DNA from: Macropodus opercularis
Taxonomy: Eukaryota > Chordata > Actinopteri > Anabantiformes > Osphronemidae
Assembly: GCA_030770545.1 (NCBI GenBank)
Contig: CM061097.1
Span: 17,006,501 to 17,070,500, forward strand
Direction: 5' to 3'
DNA length: 64,000 bases
Positions within the stretch are counted from its first letter, which is position 1, and the number at the start of each line of letters is the position of its first letter. The notes beneath the pieces are model-generated. The model did not search any database. It saw only the letters and a list, made by a program, of their open reading frames with translations, and had not been told where the DNA came from. Both the position numbers and the translations under genes were made by a program. Below are positions 37,174 through 50,670 of this stretch, piece by piece.

Positions 37174-37521
37174 TTGCACAAGATCCAGACCTTGTATGAA
37201 AAACATGAAAACATCAATCATGACACGAAGCAGCAATTTCACAGAGATTGCAAAAGGATAAACAAGCAGTCATTTTGGTCATTTATGGACAGTCATAGCT
37301 TTCTGCTTCTGACAGAGATTGACCAAAGTGATGAAATGAATCTGTTCAGGAAATGGAAACACATTAGCTCTGGTGAGATTCAACAGTTCACTAAAGCATC
37401 TTCTCCATACCTGTTAGAGGTGGTGGCTGAACAACAAAGCTTTCTTGATTACTACAAATGTGACATTTGCTTTAACGCTTTGAGAACTATCAGCAATGCA
37501 GCTTCCAGAATCTACCAGTGA
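37174..37521 (+). CDS. Unrecognised 115-codon open frame with protein-like composition
   Basis: The frame is open from an upstream TAA at 37162 to the TGA at 37519-37521. It has balanced residue use, with segments such as SFWSFMDSHSFLLLTE, EMNLFRKWKHISSGEIQQF and NALRTISNAASRIYQ. It looks alpha-helical and soluble; no signal peptide or membrane segment is seen. It does not begin with ATG: the first in-frame Met is about 31 codons in, so it may be an exon. AGs at about 37142 (after a TGTACCCTTGTATGCAG tract) and 37182 are candidate acceptors, though the first lies upstream of the TAA. No poly(A) signal is obvious close by. It could be a terminal exon, a processed-gene relic or a transposon-derived fragment. 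I cannot name it. Confidence 0.35.
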   Translation: MHKIQTLYEKHENINHDTKQQFHRDCKRINKQSFWSFMDSHSFLLLTEIDQSDEMNLFRKWKHISSGEIQQFTKASSPYLLEVVAEQQSFLDYYKCDICFNALRTISNAASRIYQ

Positions 37522-37744
37522 GGAAGAAGAAAAAAAGAACCTGTGTGGTCCGATGTACGGTAGAGTCTACTGAACTAGGTGACGTTGGCACCCTGAACAC
37601 CATAAATGTACTGAACCTGTAATCTGACATTAACTTTATATATATAAACTAATTTATACTAGTGCTTGATCTGTAAAGCCCAAATAAATGTGAGTGAAAA
37701 CCAAATTAATAACTCAAATATGTTACAAATTGTGCTGTGACTAG

Positions 37745-38310
37745 TGCTGGAGAGACTGGGTGAGACTAAGACTATGACTAAGACAGGTGAGGAGGGGAGG
37801 ACCCAAACGACCCAACAGACAGACGTGATTAGGAAAATATATAGTTTAATTTTTTACACAGAACAGACACAGACAAAACATATACAGGTAAGTAAAATGT
37901 ATTTTTGTATTGACTGAACTCAACCGAAAATTGCTGCACTTGCAGGAGAAGACTTCTAACTAGGACTAGATACAAACAGAACTAGAAACCTGACTGTGAG
38001 AAAAAATGGAGCATTAAGGCTCAACCAAAACCTGCAGCACATAACATGACAAGAATCGAAGCATCAAGACAAGAACTAGAACCCAGAGTGACATGACAAG
38101 AACAAGACTTACTTGACAGCATCAACAGCAACATCACACGAACCAACAGGATCATGGAGGAGAGCTTATATACAAACTGAACAGGAAAATAGCAACAGGT
38201 GCAAACTCTGATTGCTAAGGAAGGGCACAGAAGAAGAACATGACCTCACAAGGAAAGACAGAAAACAAGGTGTCCTCCTGGGATCAGAGGGCCAGACTGT
38301 GACAAAATGT
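37745..38310 (-). repeat. LTR-like repeat, antisense
   Basis: Read on the minus strand it begins near TGTCACAGTCTGGCCCTCTG and ends near TTGGGTCCTCCCCTCCTCAC. It has a T-rich body and the TTTAATTAAACT-like AT stretch seen in other blocks. The plus-strand block at 46636-47135 shares the same start (GTGACGATTCGGCCCTCC) and end (TTGGGTCCTCCCT) styles. This suggests solo LTRs or related terminal repeats of one superfamily. The assignment is by shared architecture only. Confidence 0.35.
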
Positions 38311-39420
38311 GCCTTTAAAGAGATGCTAATCCTGTTGCATGTACACAGACGCATCATTATCATTAACTTTAACGTTTAATGTTTTCAGCCAGACGCTGCC
38401 TGTTCACCGCCCACAATCTTTCTGCCTGCTCAGTCTGAGACATGATCCTCGTTGCCTCTTATCCTGCTCCAGAGGGCTTAATTCTGCCACCAACACTGAA
38501 CATTAGAAGACGTTGAACTCCAAAGCGGTTATGTACTGTATATATGGCCAACCTCCAGATCAGAGTTTTCTGCTTTGTGGTCTGTGGTGAACATACATAT
38601 ACTCACATACACGCTCCATCTACTCCTCATCCTGAGAATTACACCATCCTCAATTTACCCTGAGTTGCTGCTTCCCATGAAGGACAATTCATCTTGTATA
38701 TAAACTTGAACACCCACATGTCCAACCGTCTCAGCAATAACATTCTGGGCTTTTGTTGTGGATTTGATTAGGCTGCCTGTTAAAGGAGGGAATTAAAGAT
38801 TTAGCTCTCATCTCACAACCTGGGATTTTGGATTGTGAAGATATAGACACAAACAAATTATTGGGCTCTGTTTCACTGTGGGGGACTGCTGTTGTTATTG
38901 TGGTACTTGGTGCAATGTACAGCATCCCCCCATACCAACATCTACACTCTGGTAAATCACTGGTCGTCACTCACCTGGTTTTTCTGTGTCCTCTAAGTCA
39001 AGTTTTCCTCTGATGCACATGTGTCTGTCAATCAGAGAAAAACACTTACCTGCTCATGCAGCTGAAATACCCAATAAAGTGCTTTCAGTTATGGCACATG
39101 AAATAGAAATAGGCAAGCACATATATTATTTAATTACCATATTTAATTAACTTCTGCACTGGAACAGAAAATGAATACAATAGTGGGATGATGAAAGTCA
39201 AACAAAACCTAATTATTCATAAGTGACACTGATGGTTTGTAGCTTCAGCCTGGAGAGCAGATGGATCATAAGGGCTAACATGACTAAAGAGATACCAGCT
39301 ACTCAACTGAATTTGAGTACACTAAAGCGCTTGTTACTCTTAGCCCTTTGTGTTTGTATGTGTAATTGCAAGAGAATGATAAGGACAGAATAGCAGCTAG
39401 AAATAAAATGTACACAAAAG
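38311..39420. other. No gene recognised
   Basis: Intergenic sequence. A 79-codon minus-strand frame (38731-38970) has no motif. Nothing else is seen. Confidence 0.4.
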
Positions 39421-39451
39421 GTGTATGAAGCCTCATAATGGGAGACATACA

Positions 39452-39454
<3 letters not shown>

Positions 39455-39515
<61 letters not shown>
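39455..39515. repeat. (TA)n microsatellite
   Basis: A TA tract with one TTTA interruption. It directly precedes the LINE fragment that follows. Confidence 0.95.
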
Positions 39516-39835
39516 GCTGTGCTGTGTTCTGTTGCTGCTTGTTTTGTTGTTTTCTTTTCTCTCTTCTCTATCCCCTCACCCCAACCGGTCAAGGCAGATG
39601 GCCGCCCACACTGAGCCTGGGTCTGCTGGAGGTTTCTTCCTCGTTAGAGAGGGAGTTTTCACTGTTGCTATTTAAATATATAATTTATTGATTGGCTACA
39701 ATTCAAAGCTTGCTCTATGTGGGAATTGTTGGGTCTAGTTGTGTAAGGTCTTAAAACCTTACTTGTAAAGTGTCTTGAGATAACTGATGTTGTGAATTGG
39801 CGCCATATAAATAAAGTTGAATTGAATTGAATTGA
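39516..39835 (+). mobile_element. Young L2-clade LINE 3' tail
   Basis: It runs from TGTGTTCTGTTGCTGCTTG through CTATCCCCTCACCCCAACCGG, GAGCCTGGGTCTGCTGGAGG, CTCGTTAGAGAGGGAGTTTT and GAATTGGCGCCATATAAATA to an exact TTGAATTGAATTGAATTGAA end. It is nearly identical to the antisense copy at 2297-2600. The strong 5' truncation is normal for LINE retrotransposition. Confidence 0.85.
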
Positions 39836-41990
<2,155 letters not shown>

Positions 41991-41999
41991 GCTGATCCC

Positions 42000-43995
42000 G
42001 TCTTCAAAAGAAAGAAAGTAGAATCTGCACTTCAAGTAAGGTGTAAGACACAACATACACAACTAGACCCAACAAAATCCCACATAGAGCACGCTTTTAA
42101 TTGTAGCCAATCAATAAACTGTACATTTTAATAGCAACAGTGGAGAGGAAAAACTCCCTCTCTAGAGAGGAAAAAACCTCCAGCAGACCTAGGTTCAAGG
42201 TGGGCGGCCATCTGCCTTGACTGGTTGGGGTGAATGGATAAAGAAAAGAGAAAACAACACAACAACAAAAACAAGCAACATGCAGGATGGTTGGACCTAC
42301 ACTGGAGACAACCGGCTATGAGTCTGACGATACCTGTAGATGACGACAGAGAGAGAGAGAGACAGAAAGGGAGAAGCACAACTACGAGAGAAAAAGAGAT
42401 AAAGTTAGTCACATGTGAACATGGTAACAAATAGATAGAAAAACAGAGGAGGTCAGTATATAAAGAAGGTCCACCAGCAGTCTAAGCCTATAGCGTCTTA
42501 AACCTTGTGCAGCCTTCGAGGTGTCAAACGACCCTACTGTAAAATAGGGGGCATCAAAGCTTGAAAATTGTTGGGAGCATAAGGAGCTATGAGATCTTTG
42601 AGATGAGATGTAACTTTATCATGAAGAGCTTTGTAAGTGAGCAGAAGAATTTTGAATTCTATCCTAGATTTTATAGGAAACCAACGCAGAGAAGCCAACG
42701 TAAGTCAAGTCAGAACTGCAGCTACAGCATTTTGAATTAACTGGAAGCTTTTTAAAGAGTTATTGGGACATCCTACGAACAGGGAATTACAGTAGTTCAT
42801 CTTAGAGGTAACAAATGCATGGATTATTTTTTCAGCATCACTCTATGAAAGAATGCTCCTAATTCTAGCAATTATTCCTAAGGTGGAAGTAGGCGCTCCT
42901 ATAGATTTCTTTAATGTATGATGTAAAGAAGAGATCTTGATGAAAGATGACACCAAGGTTCCTCACAATAGAACCTGAAGCTAATGTTATGTCATCCAGA
43001 GTAACTGTCTGGTTCAATAACGACTCTCTATGGTTTTTAGCACCACTTACAGCAGCACAATTTAGTGGAAGCAAGTGGGAGGGTGGCACGGTGGTGTGGT
43101 GGTTAGCACTGTCGCCTCACAGCAAGAAGGTCCAGGGTTAAATTCCCGGAGGTGACCGTGGGCCTTCTGTGTGGAGTTTGCATGTTCTGTTTACTCCGGG
43201 GTCTCCAGTTTCCTCCCACAGTACAGATAGGTCCATTGGAAAAAACTGCGTAAATTGCCCGTGTGTGTGTGACTGTGACTTGTCTGTCTATATGTGTGGC
43301 CCTTCGATGGATTGGCGATCTGTACCCTGCCTCTCGCCCATAGCCAGCACGGAATAAGCAGTAGAAGATGAAGTTATGGGACACCAGGATTCGATGTCCT
43401 TTATACAAGTTTGACTAATTGCTTTGTTTCATTTGGTTTCATAGACAAATATAACAGAGTATCATCTGCATCCCAATAAAAAATTGTGTGTTTCCCAATA
43501 ATAGGAAGACATATAGACTGAAAAGTTTTGGACCAAGCACAGAACACTGTGGAACTCCAAAGCTAATTCTTGTGTGGCTGGAAGACTGATCATGAACACG
43601 AACAAATTGGAATCTGTTCAACAAATACAATTTAAACCATCCCAGTCCTGTACCTTTAATCCCAATGCTATGTTCTCTGTAATAGAATGTTGTGATCTAT
43701 GGTATCGAAAACTGCACTAAGATCTAACAGAAGAAGTACAGAAACTAGACCATAGTCTGAAGCTATGAGAAGATCATAAATGAATCTAATCAGAGCTGTT
43801 TCTGTGCTATGATGTAATCTGACTCCTAACTGGAAATTGCCATTCAGGATATCACTACACAGGAGGTCGCATAGCTGTTTAGCTATAATTTTTTCAAGAA
43901 TTTTAGAAATAAAGGTCACATTAGATATTGGCCTATGGTTTGCCAGTTCTCTAGGGTCGAGATAAATGCAACTATTCTGTGCAATGTAGCACATT
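42000..43995 (-). mobile_element. Degenerate L2-clade LINE with reverse transcriptase remains
   Basis: Reading on the minus strand, reverse transcriptase pieces appear at 43994-43668 (ELANHRPISNVTFISKILEK, then LLLLDLSAVFDTIDHNILL). More lie at 43630-43439 (SFGVPQCSVLGPKLFSLYV, with the catalytic YADD box lost to frame changes) and at 43089-42865 (ASGSIVRNLGVIFHQDLFFT, then RSAYFHLRNNC). The 3'UTR continues to about 42000 with the same motifs as the tail copies (AGAGAGGGAGTTTTTCCTCT, GGCCGCCCACCTTGAACCT). RPISN and DLSAVFDTIDH place it in the L2-like group. Stops, frameshifts, a SINE insertion at 43080-43372 and the missing 5' part make it inactive. Confidence 0.82.
43080..43372 (+). mobile_element. 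tRNA-derived fish SINE (Mermaid/DANA-like), near full length
   Basis: It starts GGTGGCACGGTGGTGTGGTG, then GGTTAGCACTGTCGCCTCAC (A-box region) and AGGGTTAAATTCCCGG (B-box-like). The body follows with GTGTGGAGTTTGCATGTTCT, CAGTTTCCTCCCACAGTACA, TAAATTGCCCGTGTGTGTGT and GATGGATTGGCGATCTGTAC. It ends CTGCCTCTCGCCCATAGCCA and GCAGTAGAAGATGAAG. It interrupts the antisense L2 LINE at 42.0-44.0 kb, so it is younger than that copy. Confidence 0.8.
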
Positions 43996-44975
43996 TAGCA
44001 ATACATAAAATGATACATTTATTTCTGAAAAAGACATTGCAATGCGGTCTGTGGGGAGGACAGGGGGCATATATGGTAATGTCCAAGACTGACTGAGTAC
44101 AGTTTGTTCAGTAGGGTTGGGGGTTGAGCAAGAAAAACATTTTGGTTAGGGTTAATGAAAGATTGTCATTGATATTTTAAAATACATGACATATGCATTG
44201 TGTGAGTCATAAATCTGGTTGTTGTATGACTGGGCCTTTTACATAAGAAATAGTTTTTCATTTTACCTATTTTGTGATGCAGGAGTGGGTCTTCGCTGTT
44301 GGATGCTGCTCATAGACGCACACAACATTGCCAGCAGCTTGCTCCAAGGCCTATATAAAAATATTTATAATCAGATCCTAGATAATCAGCATTCTGCTTG
44401 TTTGACACTGTGGCTGGGTTGACTAATCATCTGTTCTGGCACTGGATGTCACAAACAATGAGAGAAGTTCTTTTATGAGAGACAAGCGGTGAAATGAATG
44501 ATGAACCCCTGGCTAGGCTCCATCACCCCCATTTCCACTGTGACACAAGTCAGTACTGAGCTCTTCTCCCAGCTTCACTTGTGTGTAATGAGGTGAAGCT
44601 TCAAGTGTGTAGGTAGGAGGTGCAGGTGGAGGATGCATGAATAATTTCAGACTTGAATTCAGTATTCTTTTATTCAATCAGAACCTATTATATAGTGGAT
44701 TGTTTAAAAAATAGGTGAACCCTCTGGATGAACCCTTCACTGAATTGTTATTCTCCATATTAAGCAGATTATTCGGACATTCACAGTAAAACTTAGCTCT
44801 TGTTGTGGCTCCTATATATTGTATTTAGTCCAGTCTGCATTCAGAATGAATTGAAAATATCAAATCAAATATAGGTAAAGTAATAGGGGATTAGTGCTTT
44901 ATGAAATCCCAACAATTTTGTATGTATTTGTTAAGGCCCTTGGCCTTTGTGTTTTATTTCTTTTCTTTAACAGGG
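43996..44975. other. No gene recognised
   Basis: AT-rich intergenic sequence; nothing supportable is seen. Confidence 0.4.
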
Positions 44976-45531
44976 TAAAACTGCAGGCAAATTCAGGCTG
45001 TCCCAGCACCCTCCTCAGATTGGTGGATCATGTCAGCTTCTGTCTTCCACCAACCACCTGGGGCCTGGTCACCTGGTCCAAGCCACCTTCCAGATTGGTC
45101 TGGCGTGTGTGGGTTTACCCAATCCGCCGCATGGGAACAACGACAGAACTTTTAAAAGCGCTGCAGAAGCTCACCCAGGGGGCGGCTGCATGGTGGAGAG
45201 CACTGCGCCTCTGGGTTGGGCTGGAGACTTGGGATATTGACTGGTGTATTGGTTTTTGTGTTGAGCTAGTGAACAGCGTGTATAGATAGGATTGTTTTCT
45301 TTTTGCTTTAACCTTGTTATGTTAAAGGTGTGAAGAAAGCCAACCCTGTTTTGTTTTGTTTGCCTCAGTCTTGCTTATTTGTGTTAGCACGGCATAATGA
45401 CTACAATAATCGTTTCTGTTTAAGTTATGTGCCGGGGGCTCATTAATTGCTCATGATTATCGTACCTTTTTGGTTGTTTATTTTTTCCCGTTTTGGTGTT
45501 ACTTCCCCAAGACTAGCACGGGTCGTAACAA
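44976..45531 (+). repeat. GC-rich block then T-rich tail ending GTAACA; possible retroelement remnant
   Basis: About 44980-45210 is clearly more GC rich than its surroundings and carries part of a 131-codon open frame (44894-45289) with Trp-rich residues but no motif I can name. It is followed by a T-rich region ending CTAGCACGGGTCGTAACA at 45531, an ending style seen in LTRs just before a primer-binding site. No partner LTR is seen. The class is inferred. Confidence 0.3.
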
Positions 45532-46635
45532 TATTATTAGTTATTAGTTGTAAATTATATAGTTTTGATTTTGTATAGTCACTCAAAGAAAAGAAAACAT
45601 GTCTTGATTTGCAGTGATGACTTGCTCACAGTGTGAACACAATGTAAATAAAGACAGAAAACTGCTGCGTGAAAGAATCCACTGTATTAACCACTTTCTA
45701 GTACATCTTCTGTAATTGAGACCAATCAAGCCCAACTGTGTGCCAACTCTTCCGCTCAGGCTCCCTCACTGACCTTCAGGGCATAACTTTGTTGCCTTGG
45801 CTCTGCCAACACTTACTATCGGAATGTGAGAGGAGAGGGCACTAGAGTCACTAATCCTACAGACGCTTCATGTTCATCAGGTAAACAACTTTTACTGACT
45901 TCTTGGAAAAGTCATTTCAGTTGTGAATTCAGTGTATCTTGATCAGCAGTGTCAGAATGATTGTGAGTGACATCCATGTCACTGTGTCAGCAACTCCTCC
46001 ACCTCTTGCCCGATGATTGACACATTTAAAAAAAATAAACAACTCAAAAATAGACAACTCAGCATGTCAATCTCCACTCTTATTATAGTGATCTTAGTAT
46101 TAGTGACACAATCCAGTTTTCTGTCAAAGCTGTCAAAAAGAGCATGCTAATACACTTTGCTGCCTTGGGGTGTACTGTAGTGGTTGTGTCAGAGTTCCCT
46201 CCGACCAGTGGGATCATCAACAAGCTGCCGGTTGGCTACTATAGACGCATAGTTTTGAAACGTAAAAGGCCGAGTCAGAAATACTGGTAAATGGAGCGTG
46301 CAAGATTTTGCACCAATTTCCACAGAAGGCTGTCAATCACTGGCCTCCTGCTGTGCTACCACTAGCATCCCCCCTGAAATAAAAAAAAACAGAGCAAGCA
46401 AGAAGTTGTAGGGTACTGCCAATCACTCTTCCAACCTCTAAATCATTGTTAATGTTATGGACTCAACATAGTTGAAACAGCTACTATAACCTATTTTCTG
46501 AATGAAATGTGGACACCAGTGAGGAGTCTGTTTATATTTGACATAAGAGACGCATGTTTGATATTTTCTTGAAATTCTTGCTTTGTCACAGGTCTGCTGT
46601 TCAGAAAGGCAGCCACTCTAGCTGGAACGCTAGAA

Positions 46636-47335
46636 TGTGACGATTCGGCCCTCCAAGCAAGGGAGGGCGTTGTTGTTCCCTTTTCTTCTTTGTTGGTTTG
46701 TTCGTTCACTCCCTGGTTGGTTAATTATTGAGTTCACCTGTTAGTTATTTCCTGTCAAGTTTGTATTTAAGTTCCTCTGTTTGTCTTTGCTGGCTGGTTA
46801 TTAGTGTACAATTTTGTAGTGTTACTTGGACTCTGGTGTTAGTGTTGTGTATTGGTATTTGTTGTCAGTGCACGTTCTTTGTTCTTGAGTCCTGTCTATG
46901 TTAAAGTTTTGTAGCCTCAGGTTTTGTTTTTCCGTTATTCAGTAACTTTGTGTTTGTCCACAGTGTAAGATTAAGTTTTATAGTGTCCGGGTCAGATTGG
47001 TATTTGTTTGGGTTCACGTTTAGTTCTAGTCACCCGTGTTTATGTTTTGTTCATGTTTGTTTTCTTTCCTTAAATTAAATTATTATTTAATAGTGCTCCA
47101 GTGTCTGTGGTCGTGCAATTGGGTCCTCCCTAGTTTGTTAGTGTGGGCACACATTCTAGGTCGAGCAGTCCTTTTGTATTTTCGAGTCTTGTACTCAGGG
47201 GATTAGGCTCTAGGTTGAGCTCCCCCCTTCAATTAGTTTTGGCGTCACCCAGTGGTGACAGAAGGCAGTACCAGGGACTCAGGCTTTCCTACCCCTGGTA
47301 CTCTAGTCAGTCTAGAGAGTGCGCTCCGTAACATA
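46636..47335 (+). repeat. LTR-like repeat
   Basis: It begins about TGTGACGATTCGGCCCTCCA and is followed by a TTAGT/TTTGT-rich body with AATTAAATTATTATTTAATAG. It then has CAATTGGGTCCTCCCTAG at about 47117-47134 and a GC-richer end with TGGTGACAGAAGGC. Start and end styles match the antisense block at 37745-38310. The unequal composition and lack of coding sequence favour a terminal repeat or non-autonomous retroelement. Confidence 0.35.
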
Positions 47336-48359
47336 GAAGTTTTCTACCTTCCATTAATTTTTTTTATTGCGTGCATGATCCTTTCCCTGATTACACTTTC
47401 TCCTTCAGCTTCTGAGTTTAATATCATACCAGTTTAGTTTCAAGTTTTATCTGTTATTTGTATTTACTACCAAAATGTTACATGATCAACAAGATTTTTT
47501 TTTCATGCATTGGGCCACTGTTGTTAGAAAGTCACCAAGTTTGTTGGAACCAGATTTGACCTTTGTCATCATGTTGGATTAAAATACTGTTCACGATATT
47601 CAAAATTCACCCAAGCACTTTAAATGGTAAAAAGCATCACACACAAGTGAACATGTGAATAAGACCACACTGCTGAGGCCTGTGCATTTTCTCATCCCAC
47701 CAAGCACTGTATAATCCCTGGAATTACAATCACCAAATATGAGAGCTGTGGGCTTCACCTGACAGAAGGGTATGTCCTACTCTCAGGGAGTTCCTGCATA
47801 GCTAAGTGCTGTGTTGCATTAATCATTTAATTAATCATCAATTGAACAGTTTCAACACTTTTGTTTTGCTTAGTTTTCTCATTTTCCCTCTTTAAGATCT
47901 GCACAAACACATGTCAAATCTAGTTCATCAGTTCGCCTACAGAGACAATAGATCTGTAGACTGCTTTCAACACTATTGTCCCTGCTCCCACACCATAAGC
48001 ACTGTTGCGTCCTTTCTCCCCTCTTATTCTCCCTGTAAAAACTTGTTTCCCATCTCATTACACTTGTGCTATTACACAAATTTTGGAAGGAGGGGCTGAA
48101 GCGCTGTACTGTGTCTGACATGGAAGGGTGGTGGAAGTCAGGGATTTCTGGGTGGCCATTTAGATTCTCTGCAATTCGGTGGAGGTGACTTCAGGTATCA
48201 GCACTTAGGGACTAACGACTGGCCGGCCATTTGGTGGGTTAGTATACGGCTGGCTCTGGGGAGCAGTGGTGGGCCAATCTCTTGGCATGGGGGTGGATCT
48301 GGATATATGGACCGGGATGCCCTGTGTCTGTGGGGTCCCTCAGGGGGTGTCTGCCAGTG
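47336..48359. other. No gene recognised; satellite-like edge
   Basis: Ordinary AT-rich DNA passes at about 48.1-48.36 kb into G/T-rich sequence with TGCCCTGTGTCTGTGGGGTC. That segment recurs inside the satellite to the right. Confidence 0.4.
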
Positions 48360-50284
48360 CCCAATCAAATCATCTCATTATGCATGCGCAAAAACACATT
48401 TATAATTGTGTATTACCACATGTGTAATGAGATGTGAAAGACATATGTAATGAGATGCAAAAACCAAAATCAATTTCGCATCACATTACGACTGTGTTAT
48501 TACACAGTTATAAACAGATTTTCCACTTGTTTTGCATTGATTTACACACATGTAATAACACATTCACACAACTGTCAAATAACACATATGTGGTGATATG
48601 GACCTGGGGCGTGCCCTGTGTCTGTGGGGTTCGTATGGGAGGTGGCTGTGAATGTGCCCAGAGGGGTAGAGGCCTCCCTGCACAGCTGCACAGTTTGTGC
48701 TTGTAAATGAATGCGAAAGGCAGCCAGCCTAAAATCATTTGCACATCACAATACATATGTGATATTTCACACGGGTACATGCGTACATATTACACATGCA
48801 TAATGAGATGCGCAACAAATTTTGGTTTTCAGTGATTTCAACCTAATCATCTCAGGTGTAGTTTAGGACATGGGACTCATGCATCTGAAATGAGATGCGA
48901 AATACATGTACAATGAGATGTGACAACCAAAATCTGTTTCGCATCTCATTATAAATATGTTATTACACCGTAATACAATTGCATCATTTTATCGCATCTA
49001 ATTACATACTTGTTTTGCATCTCATTACACATGTGTTATTACACAGTTATAAATGTGTAATTAACACATTTATAATGAGATGCGAAACAAATTTTGGTTT
49101 TCGCATGTCATGTGTCTCGCATGTCATTACCTACTTGTTTTGCATCTCATTATATATGTGTTATTACACAGTTATAAATGTGTTATTACACATATTTAAT
49201 GAGATGTGAAATTGTATTACGGTGTAATAATGTATTTATAATGAGATGCAAAACTGATTTGGTTTCGCATGTCATGTGTTTTACATCTCATTGCGCAGGA
49301 CTTTGCATCTCATTACGCATGTGGTATTACACATGCGTAATGAGATGCGCAACTGATTTTAGGCTGGCCTCCATTTGTTTTGCATTGATTTACACAATGT
49401 AATAACACATTCACAAAACTGTCAAAAAGCACATATGTATGGACCTGGGGGGTGCCCTGTGTCTGTGAGGTTCCTCTTGGAGGTGGCTGTATGTGCCCAG
49501 AGTGGTAGAGGCCTCCCTGCACAGCTGCACAGTAAGTGTGCTTGTAAATGAATGCAAAAGGCGGCATCCTAAAATCAGTTGCACATCACATTATGTATGT
49601 GATATTTCACACGGGTACATGCGTACATATTACACATGCATGATGAAATTTTGCTTTTCCGTGATTTCAACCCAGCCATGTCAGGTGTAGTTTAGGACAT
49701 GGGACTCATGCATCTGTAATGATATGCGAAATACATGTACAATGAGATGTGACAACCAAAACCTGTTGCGCATCTCATTACGTATGTGTTATTACACAAC
49801 TGATTTTGGTTTTCGCATTTCATTACACACCTGTTTCTCATCTAATTACACACATGTAATATCACATAACTGAAGTAGCACTTACATAATGAGATGCGAA
49901 ACAAGTATGTTATGAGATCCAAAAAGCAATATCAGTTTTGCATCTCATTACAAATGTGTTATTACACAGTTATAAATGTGTTATTACACATGCATAATGA
50001 GACGCAAACCTGATTTTGCTTTTTGCATCTCATTATGCATGTGTGACGCATCTCATTACATACTTGTTTTGCATCTCATTAGACATTTATAATGAGACGT
50101 GAAACTCATTTTGGTTTTTGCATCTCATGTATTTCACATCTCATTAGACATGTGGTTTTTCACAGTTATAAATGTGTTTTTACAAATGTTTAATGAGATG
50201 CCCAACTGTATTATTGTCTAATAACACATTTATAATGCAAAACTCATTTTGGTTTTCGCATGTCATGTGTTTCACATCTCATTG
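48360..50284. repeat. Palindrome-rich satellite with ~847-bp higher-order repeat
   Basis: The short motifs AATGAGATGCGAAAC and its reverse complement GTTTCGCATCTCATT recur many times in both orientations. They are separated by TGTTATTACACAGTTATAAATG-type spacers, so the region is dense in possible hairpins. A longer unit starting TTTGCATTGATTTACACA at 48531 recurs at 49379. It includes GTGCCCTGTGTCTGTG, AGAGGCCTCCCTGCACAGCT, CACACGGGTACATGCGTACA and GTAGTTTAGGACATGGGACT. Copies match over at least 450 bp. No coding sequence is present; open frames are chance. The array stops abruptly at 50284 where Gypsy LTR sequence begins. Confidence 0.85.
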
Positions 50285-50653
50285 CCACCTCACTCTCTAT
50301 CATAATCCCCAGGTTCTCAACCCATTCCCTTCTCGCCTGCTGTCAGCCATCACCTCTTCATCCTCCACCGCCTTCCTGGGCTGCTGACTCTCACACGCTA
50401 CTCACGTTCAGAACTGGTGGTAGGTAACTCGATCTCTCTCTCTCTCTCTCTGACGATTTTCCCTGTTAGTCCAAGTCTTGACCTGTTGTCTCTGCTCCTC
50501 AGATCCGGAAGTGCCGGAGATCAGACTACGCTTCATCATATTTCCCCTCATATCTGTTACTACTGTTACAATAAACTCGTTAATATTTATCCCTCGACTT
50601 GGTTCAGCCTATTCCATCTCCCTCCCAAAAATTCTGTCACCGTAATCATAACA
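50285..50653 (+). repeat. Gypsy 5' LTR (outer end apparently truncated)
   Basis: It starts CCACCTCACTCTCTATCATA and has a CT microsatellite at about 50433-50451. An AATAAACTCG signal lies at about 50571-50580, and it ends CACCGTAATCATAACA. Against the 3' LTR it has a 16-base extra segment (CAGCCATCACCTCTTC-like) and a few short indels; otherwise it is nearly identical. Confidence 0.85.
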
Positions 50654-50670
50654 GTACGGTCCGACCAAAC

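Noticed and set aside
48360..50284. CRISPR-like array
   Set aside because: Repeats vary in length and orientation with no regular spacers, and the host is a vertebrate; it is a satellite.
48434..50387. Several 60-100 codon frames in the satellite
   Set aside because: They follow the repeat unit and use its motifs in all frames; no codon bias or domain.
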